Of a stretch of 64,000 nt of DNA, positions 1 through 11,473 are shown piece after piece. Positions within the stretch are counted from its first letter, which is position 1, and every line of letters begins with the position of its first letter. A model generated the notes under the pieces. The model saw only the letters and a program-made list of their open reading frames with translations, was not told where the DNA came from and searched no databases. Made by a program: the position numbers and the translations under genes. The DNA comes from Clavelina lepadiformis (Eukaryota; Chordata; Ascidiacea; Aplousobranchia; Clavelinidae): contig NC_135246.1 of the NCBI RefSeq assembly GCF_947623445.1, positions 11,577,856 to 11,641,855 on the forward strand, read 5' to 3'.

Positions 1-3000
1 GATCTTTGTCTGTTTTTGGTCTTGGTCCATGTATTTGGTCTATCATGGATTCATTTTCCCTGATAATAGTATGCAGACGCCTTTTAACCTTCAAAATTTA
101 CAACACATATTTATAATTTTATGAAATGTGTTTCTTTTTGTCAACACTGTGAGTAGCAAAATTACAGTGAGCAAGCCACTTTAATACCCTACCAGTAATA
201 TCTAATAACCAATTGCACATAGCATATGGTTAGCCATGAGCATGTAAATAATGTAACCATAAAAGTTAAACACAGCACAATATTTACATATCACACATTT
301 AATTACTTTTTGGTGTTCATTGTATCTGTCTGTCCACGTTTTCCCTGTTCCTTCTACCTGCTGCTCCATCTATAATGTAAACACAAATATAGTGCTCCCT
401 ATACTTTCAAATTACACCAGTTAATGTCAAACATTTATGTATGTCCTCATCTCATAACTGAGGTACTTAAAGTGAGGGGCAAGTCCAAAAACAAGTTGAT
501 CTAATATGAAAGAACACTACTCATTGAATATTCTGGTAAAATAGTTTTGAAAAATAATTCGTGGTTCGGTAATTATAAGCAAAAGATAATCGCAAAATTG
601 GCCTTAATTGTGACATAGATGAAGGCTCTTGTGATGTCATAGGTAATAACTAGGGCGATTATTTTTTGACCTAAAAAACGAAAGTTTTTGACCTAAAAAT
701 TTGACAAATTTTGACATTAAAAAACTTTTTGACAAATTTTGACGTATGAAGAACTCAAGTAGTTTTTAATTTTTTAAATTACTTAATTTTAATTTAATTA
801 CGCATTATTGTACAAAAAGTTAAAATTTATTGTAGTAAAGAAGGGCAAGGTTACTGCTGTATAGATTTCTCTCACTGCCAACAGTTTAATAGGTGACAGC
901 CTACAGTCCAACAACGGCAACCAGTAGGCCTACAGTATCATTTCTGACAAGTAGGTTATCCGGTCCATAACATAGCATAACTTCACAGATGCAAATGATT
1001 GGGCTACCGGATTTTTCTGTTTAAAACAATCGTAATTTATTCAATTTCAATGCTTTACGTTGCTAATCTCTTCACATGGTGCCTAATTGGACATAGGCTA
1101 AACCCCTATAGCCTACACTTCTGACAAGTTGATTACTGTGCAAGCGGCAGCATATTGTCGCAACTTGACTAATCTATGACATAACAAGACCCTTGATCTA
1201 CATCACAAAGAAGGCCAAAAACTGAGACTTTTTGCCCTTTTCTTTTGCTGATAACTACCTAACCACGAATTATTTTTCAAAAATATTTTACCAGAACGTT
1301 CAGTTAATATTGTTCTTTAATATGAGATCAACTTGTTTTCGAACTAGCCCTTCACTTTAAGTTCATTAACTTAAGCAAACTTTTTCATATACATGAAAAT
1401 AGATGCTTACCATTCTTCGGGGCTTAACTTGCTTTTCCGTTAGCATAGACAACGGTTTTATACAATCTTCAATCAAAAATTGACCAGTTTCACTAAACAT
1501 TGAAAAACATATAAATCAGTAGTGACATTTAAGTTACGAGGTAGCTGCATATTTTTAGAACCATGTTAAAAGCTTTTCTTACTTGTGAAGTTCTGCTTCT
1601 TTTTCCATTTCAACACCAACAGTTTTCCAAGCATTGGTCAAACCGGAACCCAACAACAATGAAGTGGCCTTGGATATTCTTTGTCCTAATCTCCTTAAAC
1701 CTTTTGCATAATACTGCTCCAATTGCGCCCTGACAATAAAAATATCATCCCATTCAAAATTTATGAAATCAAAGCATGCATGCATAACATCCATATGTTG
1801 CAAAGGTTATGTTATGCCTGTAAAGGTTATTCTTAAAATAACATGCACTAACACTGCAAAAGCATACAACTATTATGGGGTCAAGTCACTTTTGTATGCC
1901 AATATGAAGACCTGTAAAGGAAGGAGTAATGATGTCATAATCTCTCAATACACCATCTTGAATTGGAGCACAAAACTGAACCAGACACAATGTATCTAGT
2001 TGAGTAATGATTTAAAATAGTAGTGAAAAAATAGGTAAACGCTTGAGTATCAAAATGAACATAAAGAGTGTATGTATGGAAAGTGTGAAAGGCACACAAA
2101 AATATTTCCATGTATAGGCTATATAGGTCAGGATGCCAAATGAATTTCTATACTACTACAAACATTTACTCCACTTGATAATATTCCACTAAAACCTGAA
2201 TAAGAATCACATACATTTATCAACGCTTTTATTCTATAGATATCGCCAAGGTACATTAAATACACAATTGTAAAAACACGTTTTATCTGTGATCGACATA
2301 ATAGCAAGTCACTTCATTTTAAACTACCAGCCTATCAATATGAGGTTACAGAATCAAATATTTACATAAGCTTTTTTCATCCTATTGTGAATGCTAAATA
2401 GTGCCCTATCATATTAAATATGTCCTTCTGCGATAGCTCAATTGACTAACCAATTGAAGATTTCTGCTACGGTGTACAGTAGTTTGTACTGTATATTATG
2501 TACGATACATAGATGACCTATGATGGTATTGCTATGCATTCAACATTTTAATAGGTCTGACTGAACATGCCAAATTTAAATTGATCTTAAGGATCTATAC
2601 GTGATTATTCATGTACACTACTATAAGATTCAAGTAATTTACATAAATTTATTTTAAAATACAAAATCAATAATAGTCACTTAAATTTTATAATTACTTT
2701 AAAACGGGCAAATAGGGCAATTATCATCTTTAATCGCAAAACTGTTAAAGTTCAACCCCGTACATTGTTCACATTCATTCAAATCTGACAATGATGTAAA
2801 AAAGACTTCTTGATTTATAGATTGGTTTGTTGCATTTTTTATCAGCATAACCTTATTTTAGTCAAACTTCAAACACGGTTAGAGCTAACAATTACATACA
2901 AACCACAATCATTTTTACAAATACAGTTATATGAGAATGATAATAATATTCTACAGTATTTAATGTTCTCATAATACCAAAAACAAGGAAAAGTACATAT

Positions 3001-6000
3001 TACATTTAAATCACAAGTTAAGAAGCTTTAAGACTCTGGACATTTGGTTGATGTTGATCAACAGAAAAGCTACTTACACATTCTTATGCCTTGATGGGCC
3101 ACAAAAATTAGGCTTAAACTTTTTATTCTGAAATTTTGAATTACAAGCCTTTTAGTCAATATCAGATCTGCTACATAATTTATTTCCAAGCTTTTTGACG
3201 GTTCATATTGGAAAACATGATTGAACTAACCGACAATCTTGTTTCACATAATTGGATTCAATTACATCAACGTTAATTGCCAGATTGGTCAAGGGCCTTT
3301 TTCTGCAGACCACACTTTGGGCAGCCTTAATCACTATGCACATACTATCTGTATAATTTGAACAGACCAAAAAATCTAACACTCAACCAACCAAACACAA
3401 GCATTGGACAGTATACACTCGTACATTAGTTAGTGCTTTTTTCCTTTGAACCTTTTATGAGGCACAATTACATTGTCTTTTTATTGATATATTCAACAAA
3501 CCAAAAATCTACAATACATTCCGAATTCAATTATGGAGCCAGTCACTTTAAAAACCAGACATCCTATGCTACAAATACACAACCTTTCATTTAGTATATT
3601 AACAATCTCCCTTCCAAACTCTGTTCCTTGTCTGGAATACCTCTTTAATTCTTCAAATCCCACATTGCCCTAGAAACAAGAAATTGTTTAATTTAACAAG
3701 AGCCATAATATAAGCAAAAAGCAAATATTATTTTCTATGTGAACTAAACTTCACAACAGTTTTGTCTAATAGCAGGTCTGCAGGCTACTTTTGGTCCACC
3801 AAGCTATTTTATTTGGCCCACTAACATCTGTATAATATTGGCGTTATAACAGTTAAGTAGGTAACTCATAACAAAACCAATAGCAAGATGGCTAGATTTT
3901 GGTTATTTTGTTTGACGTAATATGGCCATGGCAAAACCTGAAATTGACGCCTGAGAATCAACAATTGTTAGTTCAGAAGTCAAAAACAATCCTGATATTG
4001 AAACTGCCTGTTGGAATAGACTCTTCACAATAAATAATATTTCCTTTAAATTAGCAACCAGTCACTTAGTGATCGACCAATCAAATTATTTTTATGGGGA
4101 ATAATACCAATTGTAGTATAGTCAAAGAGGTCCATAACCAATATGTATTTTTTTGCAATAAACGGTTTAAAATAACAGAACCCTTTTATGTGGTCTGCTA
4201 TAGAGTTAAGTTAGACCACCTTACGTTGGACCAGTACATAATTTACAACAGTGCACACCACCAATGAAGACATCAAGATTAAAAACTTGCCAAATTTTGC
4301 TTGATTACATACCATAAAAGTATTTCTATACTGTGTCATCATGTCATCAAATATATATCTGACACTACACCAAAACCTAAAAAACAAATAATATGGTCAC
4401 ATTAAACATATCTTTGATAGCTAACTAAACTACAAAGATGTACCAAACATTTCACTATAACCCATAATTGAATCAATTTAGTGAAATTTACAGTGAAAGT
4501 TGCTAACTTAGAGCTGAAGTGACTCATTACGGTATTTTGAGTAATCCGAATTGGCAAAGCATTTCATCAGAACAATTTAGCTGAATATATTACCGGTAGT
4601 TATAGCGACCATTGAGTTAACAAAAGTTTTACTGTACTCATACAAAAAAATATTTTCAAAACTTTTATGCTATGCTTTTACACTTGTAGCCTTAAGAAAG
4701 AATTTCTTTGGTGCCCTACATCATTTTGTCATCTACTAGGAAGGGGTATCAAATTCGCAAGCAAGATATTAATTGAATTTACAAAACGGAATAAAAGAGG
4801 GTCGGGTCATTCCATTTATAATCATCAATTTTTTTAAATTTTGTAACCACTGGAAAGGGATTTATTTGTTTTTGTATATGTGATAAAGATTAAATAATTA
4901 TGAATATAGGAATAAAAAATTTTGAAATACCTCCACCAGTGACCGAGATACAGTATTTTGAAATTTTGGCCACTAGTAGGATTTTAGGTGGTGAGCGCAA
5001 CTATTTTTTCACTTTACATGTTCATTTTTTGGTTGTAATTCTTTGCCTTGAAGGATTTTTACAATGAAAATATGTATTTTACCATTTTCGGACCAAAGAA
5101 TTCATTTTTGAGGTTAAAATAATGACAAAACAAAGATTTAGATGAGAAATAAGGGTTTGAAAATTGTTCTCACATTTTTCTAATGCTCCGATTTTGGGTA
5201 GTATTTGGAGTATATGCGATCAAAAAAATCTTGCCACCCAAAACAAGATGTCGGCTGTAATCTGAAAAGAGTCTATTTATAAATGACCAACTCAACCAAC
5301 ATGTAACCTGAGTAAACCTTTTCCGTCAAGTACACGCTACTTCAAAAAAGCACACAGAACAAATTCAGGTCTTGTCAAAATTCTAAAGTTTTATTTTAGT
5401 GAAGATGCTTAATCATTGTATTTTGGAAAACATATTTGTAGCAAATAAAATAATTAGGCTTTCTGATAGAGAAATTACACTCATATTAATTAATATGTTA
5501 TCATATCATACCTTATACTGTATGTTATCATATGTCATCATATCATATTATATTAATATTTAGTAATTACTAAAACCTATTGCATGAAATACCCAAATAT
5601 GGCATGTAAAATGTTACAGAACTGACAGAGCGCCTGCTATTGAATTTAATGCCAGTGGCCAGAAAGACCAGTATATATGCAAAAAAATACAGAATGTGAA
5701 ATACAGTCAAGCCTCTTTCATTAAAACCCCGAAAAAAATATCCTCGCTATCTGACATGAAACTGCTAGGCACAGATTTCTTCCTATACATTTCACCTCTT
5801 TAATCCAGAACTTTCATTATCCAACTCTGACATGACAATTTAGAAATAGATACTGTATATGCCGGCATATAGGGCCACTTTTGAGCTTGTTCAAATCATC
5901 TCAAAATTAGCAGTTGGCTTATATGCCAAGTATCATATAAAATGTTTCCTAAAAAAATTTCACTCTGACAGCATAAAACCATTACTGCTGATATAACTGA

Positions 6001-6534
6001 CTTACTGTAGGTTGTTCATCCTTAACCAACGCTCAATAAACATTGCATCAAGATAGTTCTTGATTGCAGTTACAGCATTGCACTTTCACCATTTCGCATG
6101 AGTTTACTTGGCCATCGTAGTCGTTGCAAGTTGTCAGTATAGGCAATTTTGCAGGACGTTGTATAGCCATTGATAACGATTACATTATAGAATGTCTTTT
6201 GTTTGAAAGCACAATGCATTGTTATGAAGTTGTAGTATTGCCAGGGTGAGCGAATTTCACAGACAAATACTTCATGTCGCGGTGTCCAATTTGTCTATTG
6301 TAGTCAAAGGCCAAAATGTGGCATGGGCTTATACGACGAGTAGACCTAGATAGGCTAAAAGCAGTATTCTGGACCCAAAAACCGGTAGCCTAGTAGGCCT
6401 ATCCACCAGCATATACGGTATGCCAAATTTATAGAAAAACAATATCTAATCCTGATTACAACAAGTGCTACATATTTATTCAAAAAGTTTTCATACTTGT
6501 CACGCTTAAATGTTATAGTTTTAGCCGCAGCCAT
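1..6534 (-). CDS. F-BAR domain protein, nostrin-like, 5' half (partial at window edge)
   Basis: Seven minus-strand exons join in phase: 6497-6534 (start ATG), 4313-4364, 3584-3669, 1583-1729, 1411-1492, 307-369 and 88 to the left edge. Every junction is GT-AG. The product starts MAAAKTITFKRDN and carries an FCH/F-BAR N-terminal half, with GFEELKRYSRQGTEF, an ERAQLEQYYAKGLRRLG helix (about residues 50-65) and NAWKTVGVEMEKEAELH. F-BAR proteins form curved dimers that bind and tubulate membranes and usually link to actin or endocytosis. The pattern NILNERAQLEQYYAKGL and the later QVEGT...HQKVKRRL helix align best, by memory, with nostrin; FCHO or another F-BAR family is possible. Any C-terminal SH3 domain would lie outside the window. 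Intron 1 carries a MITE, and the intron at 370-1410 is almost filled by a fold-back element. Confidence 0.72.
467..1360. mobile_element. Fold-back MITE with long terminal inverted repeats
   Basis: The left arm (467 to about 645) is an imperfect inverted copy of the right arm (about 1172-1360). Shared landmarks are AAAGTGAGGGGC against AAAGTGAAGGGC, AACAAGTTGATCT, TTCTGGTAAAATA and AAAAATAATTCGTGGTT. Both ends carry TTAA (467-470 and 1357-1360), which could be a piggyBac-type target duplication or part of the repeat. The centre (about 660-760) has short direct repeats of TTTTTGAC/AAATTTTGAC. There is no coding capacity. The element occupies most of the F-BAR intron 370-1410. Confidence 0.75.
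1730..3583 (-). other. F-BAR gene intron, no other feature seen
   Basis: This 1.85-kb AT-rich intron lies between two phased F-BAR exons. I see no coding exon, RNA gene or clear inverted repeat in it. Confidence 0.5.
5851..6420. mobile_element. Probable TA-flanked MITE in F-BAR intron 1
   Basis: The left end TACTGTATATGCCGGCATAT and the inverted right end TACCGTATATGCTGGTGGAT match over about 20 bases with few mismatches. Inner inverted similarity (GGCTTATATGCCAAG against GCTTATACGACGAG) supports a 570-bp element. Terminal TA is consistent with a Tc1/mariner-type target site. It has no open reading frame of note. Confidence 0.5.
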
Positions 6535-6924
6535 TGATCAATTTTTCTAAAATCTTTTCATAGATCGATCAATTTAGACGTAATTGGATCTTTAAAACAT
6601 TTTTTTCTTCACGTCTAAATCTAGTGTAGTTCTAAATACATGCTATATGTAAATTGATTCAATTCAGTAAACAAACAAGTAAAAAGCTATGAATGTTTCA
6701 CTTGTTTAAGATGCCAGTTTCTCTGAGTTGGCAGTTTTACCTGTTCTCTTTTGGGTGTCTACTAAGACAAGTTTTGAAAATTTGGCTTGCGTGAGAAACG
6801 CAATTTTTTTGCATAGTTTCACATAATAGGCCTAACTACAGCTAGGCCTACTACAACAAGCTTGTCAACCCAATCCGCCCACACGAAATGTGCAAGTTTG
6901 TAGCATCGCGTTGGAAACTTAGAA

Positions 6925-7101
6925 ATGGACAAGATTAATTTACGGAATGAAGAAACTGAGGAACGCAACACCAAATTACGGAAACTAAAGAATGATGGAA
7001 CATTTTCAATATCGTTAAAGGATCGATGCAGAGATGATTACTCATCACTTCAGCCCCGGTTACCGTCAGCGGTTACAGATCCGGTTACCATTTTTATATA
7101 G
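6925..7101 (+). CDS. Possible 58-aa ORF or first exon, divergent from the F-BAR gene
   Basis: The ATG at 6925 opens a 58-codon frame beginning MDKINLRNEETEERNTKLRK and ending at TAG 7099-7101. The first half is charged and helix-like, while the C-terminal third looks like read-through into non-coding DNA. It starts 390 bp from the F-BAR start codon on the opposite strand, so a shared promoter is conceivable. I do not recognise the protein. It could be the first exon of a plus-strand gene with a donor before the stop, but I could not find a convincing next exon. Confidence 0.25.
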   Translation: MDKINLRNEETEERNTKLRKLKNDGTFSISLKDRCRDDYSSLQPRLPSAVTDPVTIFI

Positions 7102-7157
7102 TGTTATATGATAATTTTTATCCTGGGCCGATTGTTATTTGTAACATATTTTTAGTA

Positions 7158-7322
7158 GGTTTTATATTGCCCGAACTTGAAACTGTTTACCAGGTAGACT
7201 GAACCTTAGCAAGCGTTGTTAATGCCTTGCTCAAAGTGAGCATTCCAACGGTAGCGCAACTGGTTACCGAACACGGACCGCTTTATTGCGAGTCATGCGC
7301 TCTAACCACTTGGCTACTATAT
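7158..7322 (-). repeat. tRNA-derived SINE, copy A
   Basis: On the minus strand the head reads like a tRNA gene: TAGCCAAGTGG matches the polymerase III box A consensus, followed by GTTAGAGCGC, then CCGTGTTCGG as a decayed box B. The tail (GTCTACCTGG, AACAGTT, AAGTTCGGGCAA, TATAAAA) is shared with the copy at 48262-48428. A similar head plus a shared non-tRNA tail marks a dispersed SINE family, not a functional tRNA. Confidence 0.7.
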
Positions 7323-9574
7323 AATTCCCGGTCAATATATATTTTCTTTTTTTGTAATTTTGCTTTTTCCAGAATTTGGTGTTGTATGGTAATGGTATAA
7401 CCTTTACCTTCGGAATGAGAAATTTGTGTGTTTGCCAACTTGTTAGAAATTTGGAATTTGTTCACCAGGACCACTGAAACTTTTGGAAAATAAAGGAGAT
7501 TCTTATTACAAGATTAGTGTGACATCTCAGCTTAATTGGTTCCTACAGAAGAAGAGTTGTCTGCAAAATGAGCAAGTTCTGTTGTAAAAGATAAAGGCAA
7601 GTAAAAATAAGAGAAGGTAATGACACTATCTAACTACGAATTGTTATAGAACATTAAGAATAAGCTGCTATTAATGCATTTTTATCGACAAAAAGCCTAC
7701 ACATAACGTTATATTTTCACATGGCCCAAATAACCCGGCTACTTCAATTTTTGATTTTATTTGCATTTTGTACTTACGCCAGACGGGAAAATTCGCGAAA
7801 TCTGCGGCGATTTCTATTTCTGTCCAAAATGAGGGAATATAGAGCTATAGCCGGGGGGGAGGGGAGGTACAATGGTTGGGACATGTGTCCCCGAGCGCAA
7901 CTATGTATGTGGGGCTAAACTAAAGGAAACCAAAACTTTTCGTTATAAATCTACTTACAAAAAGGTAAATGTGCCCAGTGGCGATTAAGTATAATTCTCT
8001 CATCTCTAGTTTATATTAGACGCTACAATAATGTAGGCCTATATCGTAGCCTAGTTGTTTCCAGGTGGCCAAAATGCAGCCTTGTAAAAGTAAAATTTTA
8101 GATTGCTGTTAATTATGAAGTCATCAATATGATTCCCCGTCAGACTGCGTGCTGCTCACCGTAGCCTATTAAGGGCCGAACATTAGGCCATGCTCCTTTA
8201 CAAACACAGTTTCGAACCCCATTGTCGCTTTGGGACCTTTATGCCTTTTCGTTCATTGCATTTCTTTGTGTGCGATTGCTTACCAATCAGCTTTGATTTA
8301 AGAAAATGGACTGGACTAGCTTGGACTAGCGTCAGGACTCAGGAGAATAAGAGATATATGACCAACGTCTAGCTTTCGTTTTGACACCAAATGGCAAAAC
8401 GCCGTTGACAGCAAAATATGGGTATCACTAAAATCTTGTTTTCAACAACATTGAAGGCACTCAGCCCAGCTGTGCGTGAATGCACAGGTTAATTGGAAAT
8501 TAAACGGTAGGTTATACGTAAAAAATGTAGTATTTTAAGGAGTATAGCCGCAGGTGCCCAAATTGGCACGACCGTGTAGTGTGAACTGCAACAGTTTCAT
8601 CAGATGAATCAAAATGAGTAGATGATAAATCGGTCGCACATTGCAAACTTTCCAGTGTGGAACCAGTAGGCCTATATCATGTAAATTTTATGAATTTATT
8701 TTTGTGGTTATTAGTAGGCTTATTAACCACTTTTGTATACTTTAGGGATAATTTTGTCAGTTAGTCATTCACAAGACCGACCATGGGCTGCTGCTGACTC
8801 GCCAGTAGAATCGCTTGGAAAATATATCACATCAATTCAAAGTCAATTCTTTGCATATTAGAAATGCATGCATCAACAGAACTTACAGTATATCACTTCA
8901 TTCACATGTAAGTTACTGTCAAGCCTGATTCATGGAATTGTTGCGATTAAACAGTGAGTTACCTACCCTTAAAACTTATTTAACCTATCCTGGCATAGTT
9001 TTCCACATAGCGACGCTAGAGGGGTGTAATGGGTGAACAGCGTTGAGGCTTTCACGTTGACATTAAAGACACAATGTCATTGTATGAATAATTGAGCTGT
9101 ATTTTACGTTGGCATTGAATAATAATTGCAACATTTAAGTTATTTCAAGCAATCAATAATAACACAAAAAAACTGGCCCAGCCAGAATAAATAGTCAAAC
9201 ACAGTTTAAAATCGATAAGAGAAATCGCCTATACACATTACCGCCTTGGCAAAGAAATCCCACGTACGTAACTGTTTTCATTGTTGGTTGGTGAAAAGTG
9301 TATACGTTCGGTCTTTTCAAAGTAAGTTTTTGTCTATTTTTGAAATGAAAGGGCTATGTATAATTAAAAAAGAGAAGCACATGAAGATAAGGCGGTACGA
9401 CAGATTTCCCATTTAAACATGCACTTCCTTGAAAAGTTACAAGTCTAAAAAAAAAATAACATAAAAGTGAACTGATAAATGGACAGCGTAGCGGAAACTC
9501 AAGATAAAAAGACTAGGCCCGTAGCCTACTACACAAGAAAACAAAAATAAAACATAATACATATCAAAAAAGTT
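7323..9574. other. Intergenic, no supported gene
   Basis: This stretch holds only short frames with no family resemblance. The longest, near 7721 and 8190, lack splice or coding support. I see no RNA gene or clear repeat. Confidence 0.45.
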
Positions 9575-11473
9575 TTAAACAAAAAGCCCAGAATCGGTAT
9601 TTAGCTTGGAAGAGCAAGTGTTTTCATGTGGCAAATACCCTGATACCTGTGGCGAATGATTTTCAGACTCATTATTGTGACGACTTAGATGACTGTTTTT
9701 CGACGTTATTGTTCCTGTATGAGTCGTCGACAGTGACTCGTCGTGACTATCGCTATAACAACTGTCACTGTGGTGTGACAAGTCTTTTCGTACCATTAAC
9801 GTAACGTCGAATTCAGGAGTGGCGTCAACTATCGGAATACCTCTTCCGGCAGAATAAGGTAGATTTTTTGCCAAAGTATTTGTCTTTCTTGGCGGCAAGT
9901 AAGATTGCAAAGATCGCCTGCGTCGCCGCCTCAACCAAATAGCAAGCAAAACGATCATAGCAACCAGCACGCCACCGCCGATACCACCTACTATCCAAAC
10001 CCATCTTGCTGGCATCTCTGGTTGCACGTGTGGCTGTTCGGTAGTGGTGGTGGTGGTAGCGTATAAGGTGGTGCGCACATTTTCACACTGTTCTATACCA
10101 ATCTGATCCGGGTGTTGGTATGACGTCACCACGCATATAGCGTACTTCGTGTCCGGTTTGAGATTTGACAGCTTTGTGTCTTGTCCAGAAGGCAGGGAGA
10201 TTATGGTGTAATCTTCCATCCACATTCTGGCTTTGTAATCATCAGATTTTCCGTTACCTTCGAAAGTGCAGTCTTCGCAGAGCATGGCACCGTACATGGC
10301 GGAAAACGTTACGTAGGGAGGCTCGTTAGCGCTGCTGGCGTCGTAATTAATCACGACGCTGGTAGGGTTGACTATTTTAAGGTCAATATCATAAGAAGAT
10401 TTTCGACAGCGCAATGCTTCGGCGTCCATTGCGTTCAACGTAACTCCACTGAAGACGGAAGGAGTGGCACACTGTATGGAACCCTCACTGCTGGTAAGTA
10501 TTGAACCGGTGTACGTCAACCAGCGCTTCAGGTAGACCAAATTACAGTCGCAGCTCCACGGATTGTTGTGCAATTCCATCGACAGCGAGGAGGGGAGTGT
10601 GTTAAAAGCACCTATTTGCACGCTTCGTAGGTGATTCGATGACAAATCAAGTTTCGCCAACCTGTTCAATTCTTGCAGGTCGCCGTGATCCTCGTTAGAT
10701 GCACTGTAAATGTACTGGATATTATTGGAAGAGAGAAGTAGATCGGTTACGTTGGCCGGAAGGTTAATGGGTATGTTTTCCAGCTTGTTATGACTGAGGT
10801 CTATTGTACGAACACTGCGCATCTGACTCAAGCCTTTCAGATCCCCGGTGATGTGGTTATAGCTGAGATCCAAAACCAATAACTCGTGCAAAGGCTCCAG
10901 AGATGTAGCTGACACAGCGTTAATTTTATTGTGATTGAACCGTGCACTTTTTAAACTTCTAGGTAAACCTTCTGGGAGGGAGGTCAAATTATTCGCTGAA
11001 ATAGAGAGATCTTCGAGACTGTCAGCGGAGACGAAAGCGTTTGTCGCAATACCAACGTTGGTGATGTTGTTTGAATCCAAATATAGTTCCTTCAGGTTTC
11101 GCAGGTTTTTAAAAGCTTTCTTTCCAACAAACTTGATCCTGTTCATTCTAAGCGATAAGTAAACGAGGTTGCTTGGGAGGTTGCTTGGAAAAGACGTAAG
11201 CTTATTGTCGTGCATGTCCAACCGTTCCAAACGAGATAAACTCGCTAAGGTAGACTCCAAAGAAGGACTGTGCTCAAGAGAATTTCCTTGCAGTAGCAAG
11301 ACCTTGGTGTCAACTGGAATCCCGTACGGAACTTGACGTAAATTTCTTTCGTTGCAGTAAACAATCTTTCGCCTTTGGTCACACCGACACGGATACGGGC
11401 AGGATTGTGTCAAAGTAATGGGGCTCCAAGCCACCACCACGAGCAACGAAATTACCAAATAATCCATTTCCAT
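9575..11473 (-). CDS. FLRT-like leucine-rich repeat transmembrane protein 1
   Basis: A single-exon 632-aa type I membrane protein. It has a signal peptide (about 1-22), a cysteine-rich LRR N-cap (CPYPCRCDQ) and about nine leucine-rich repeats (about 50-300). The LRR C-cap starts NPWSCDC near 304, followed by a fibronectin III-like domain (about 360-465) with the LKPDTKYAICV strand. The transmembrane helix is about 490-514, followed by a stop-transfer run of arginines. The cytoplasmic tail has EFDVTL, YSDSHDE and STTHTG and ends TDSGLFV. This layout and an intronless coding region fit the FLRT family, which acts in cell adhesion and as ligands for Unc5 and latrophilin receptors; those partners are known only for vertebrates. 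It is head-to-head with the next paralogue, 9.7 kb away. Confidence 0.85.
   Translation of the reverse strand: MEMDYLVISLLVVVAWSPITLTQSCPYPCRCDQRRKIVYCNERNLRQVPYGIPVDTKVLLLQGNSLEHSPSLESTLASLSRLERLDMHDNKLTSFPSNLPSNLVYLSLRMNRIKFVGKKAFKNLRNLKELYLDSNNITNVGIATNAFVSADSLEDLSISANNLTSLPEGLPRSLKSARFNHNKINAVSATSLEPLHELLVLDLSYNHITGDLKGLSQMRSVRTIDLSHNKLENIPINLPANVTDLLLSSNNIQYIYSASNEDHGDLQELNRLAKLDLSSNHLRSVQIGAFNTLPSSLSMELHNNPWSCDCNLVYLKRWLTYTGSILTSSEGSIQCATPSVFSGVTLNAMDAEALRCRKSSYDIDLKIVNPTSVVINYDASSANEPPYVTFSAMYGAMLCEDCTFEGNGKSDDYKARMWMEDYTIISLPSGQDTKLSNLKPDTKYAICVVTSYQHPDQIGIEQCENVRTTLYATTTTTTEQPHVQPEMPARWVWIVGGIGGGVLVAMIVLLAIWLRRRRRRSLQSYLPPRKTNTLAKNLPYSAGRGIPIVDATPEFDVTLMVRKDLSHHSDSCYSDSHDESLSTTHTGTITSKNSHLSRHNNESENHSPQVSGYLPHENTCSSKLNTDSGLFV

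Noticed and set aside
4798-5295. Possible MITE with GGTCGGGTCATT and GGTTGAGTTGGTCATT ends
   Set aside because: Similarity of the two ends is short and gapped, and no target duplication is visible. Not enough to call.
10181-10504. Plus-strand frames antisense to the first FLRT-like gene
   Set aside because: They mirror the real gene's codons on the other strand and have no family resemblance. The same applies to antisense frames over the other two FLRT-like genes and the transposase.
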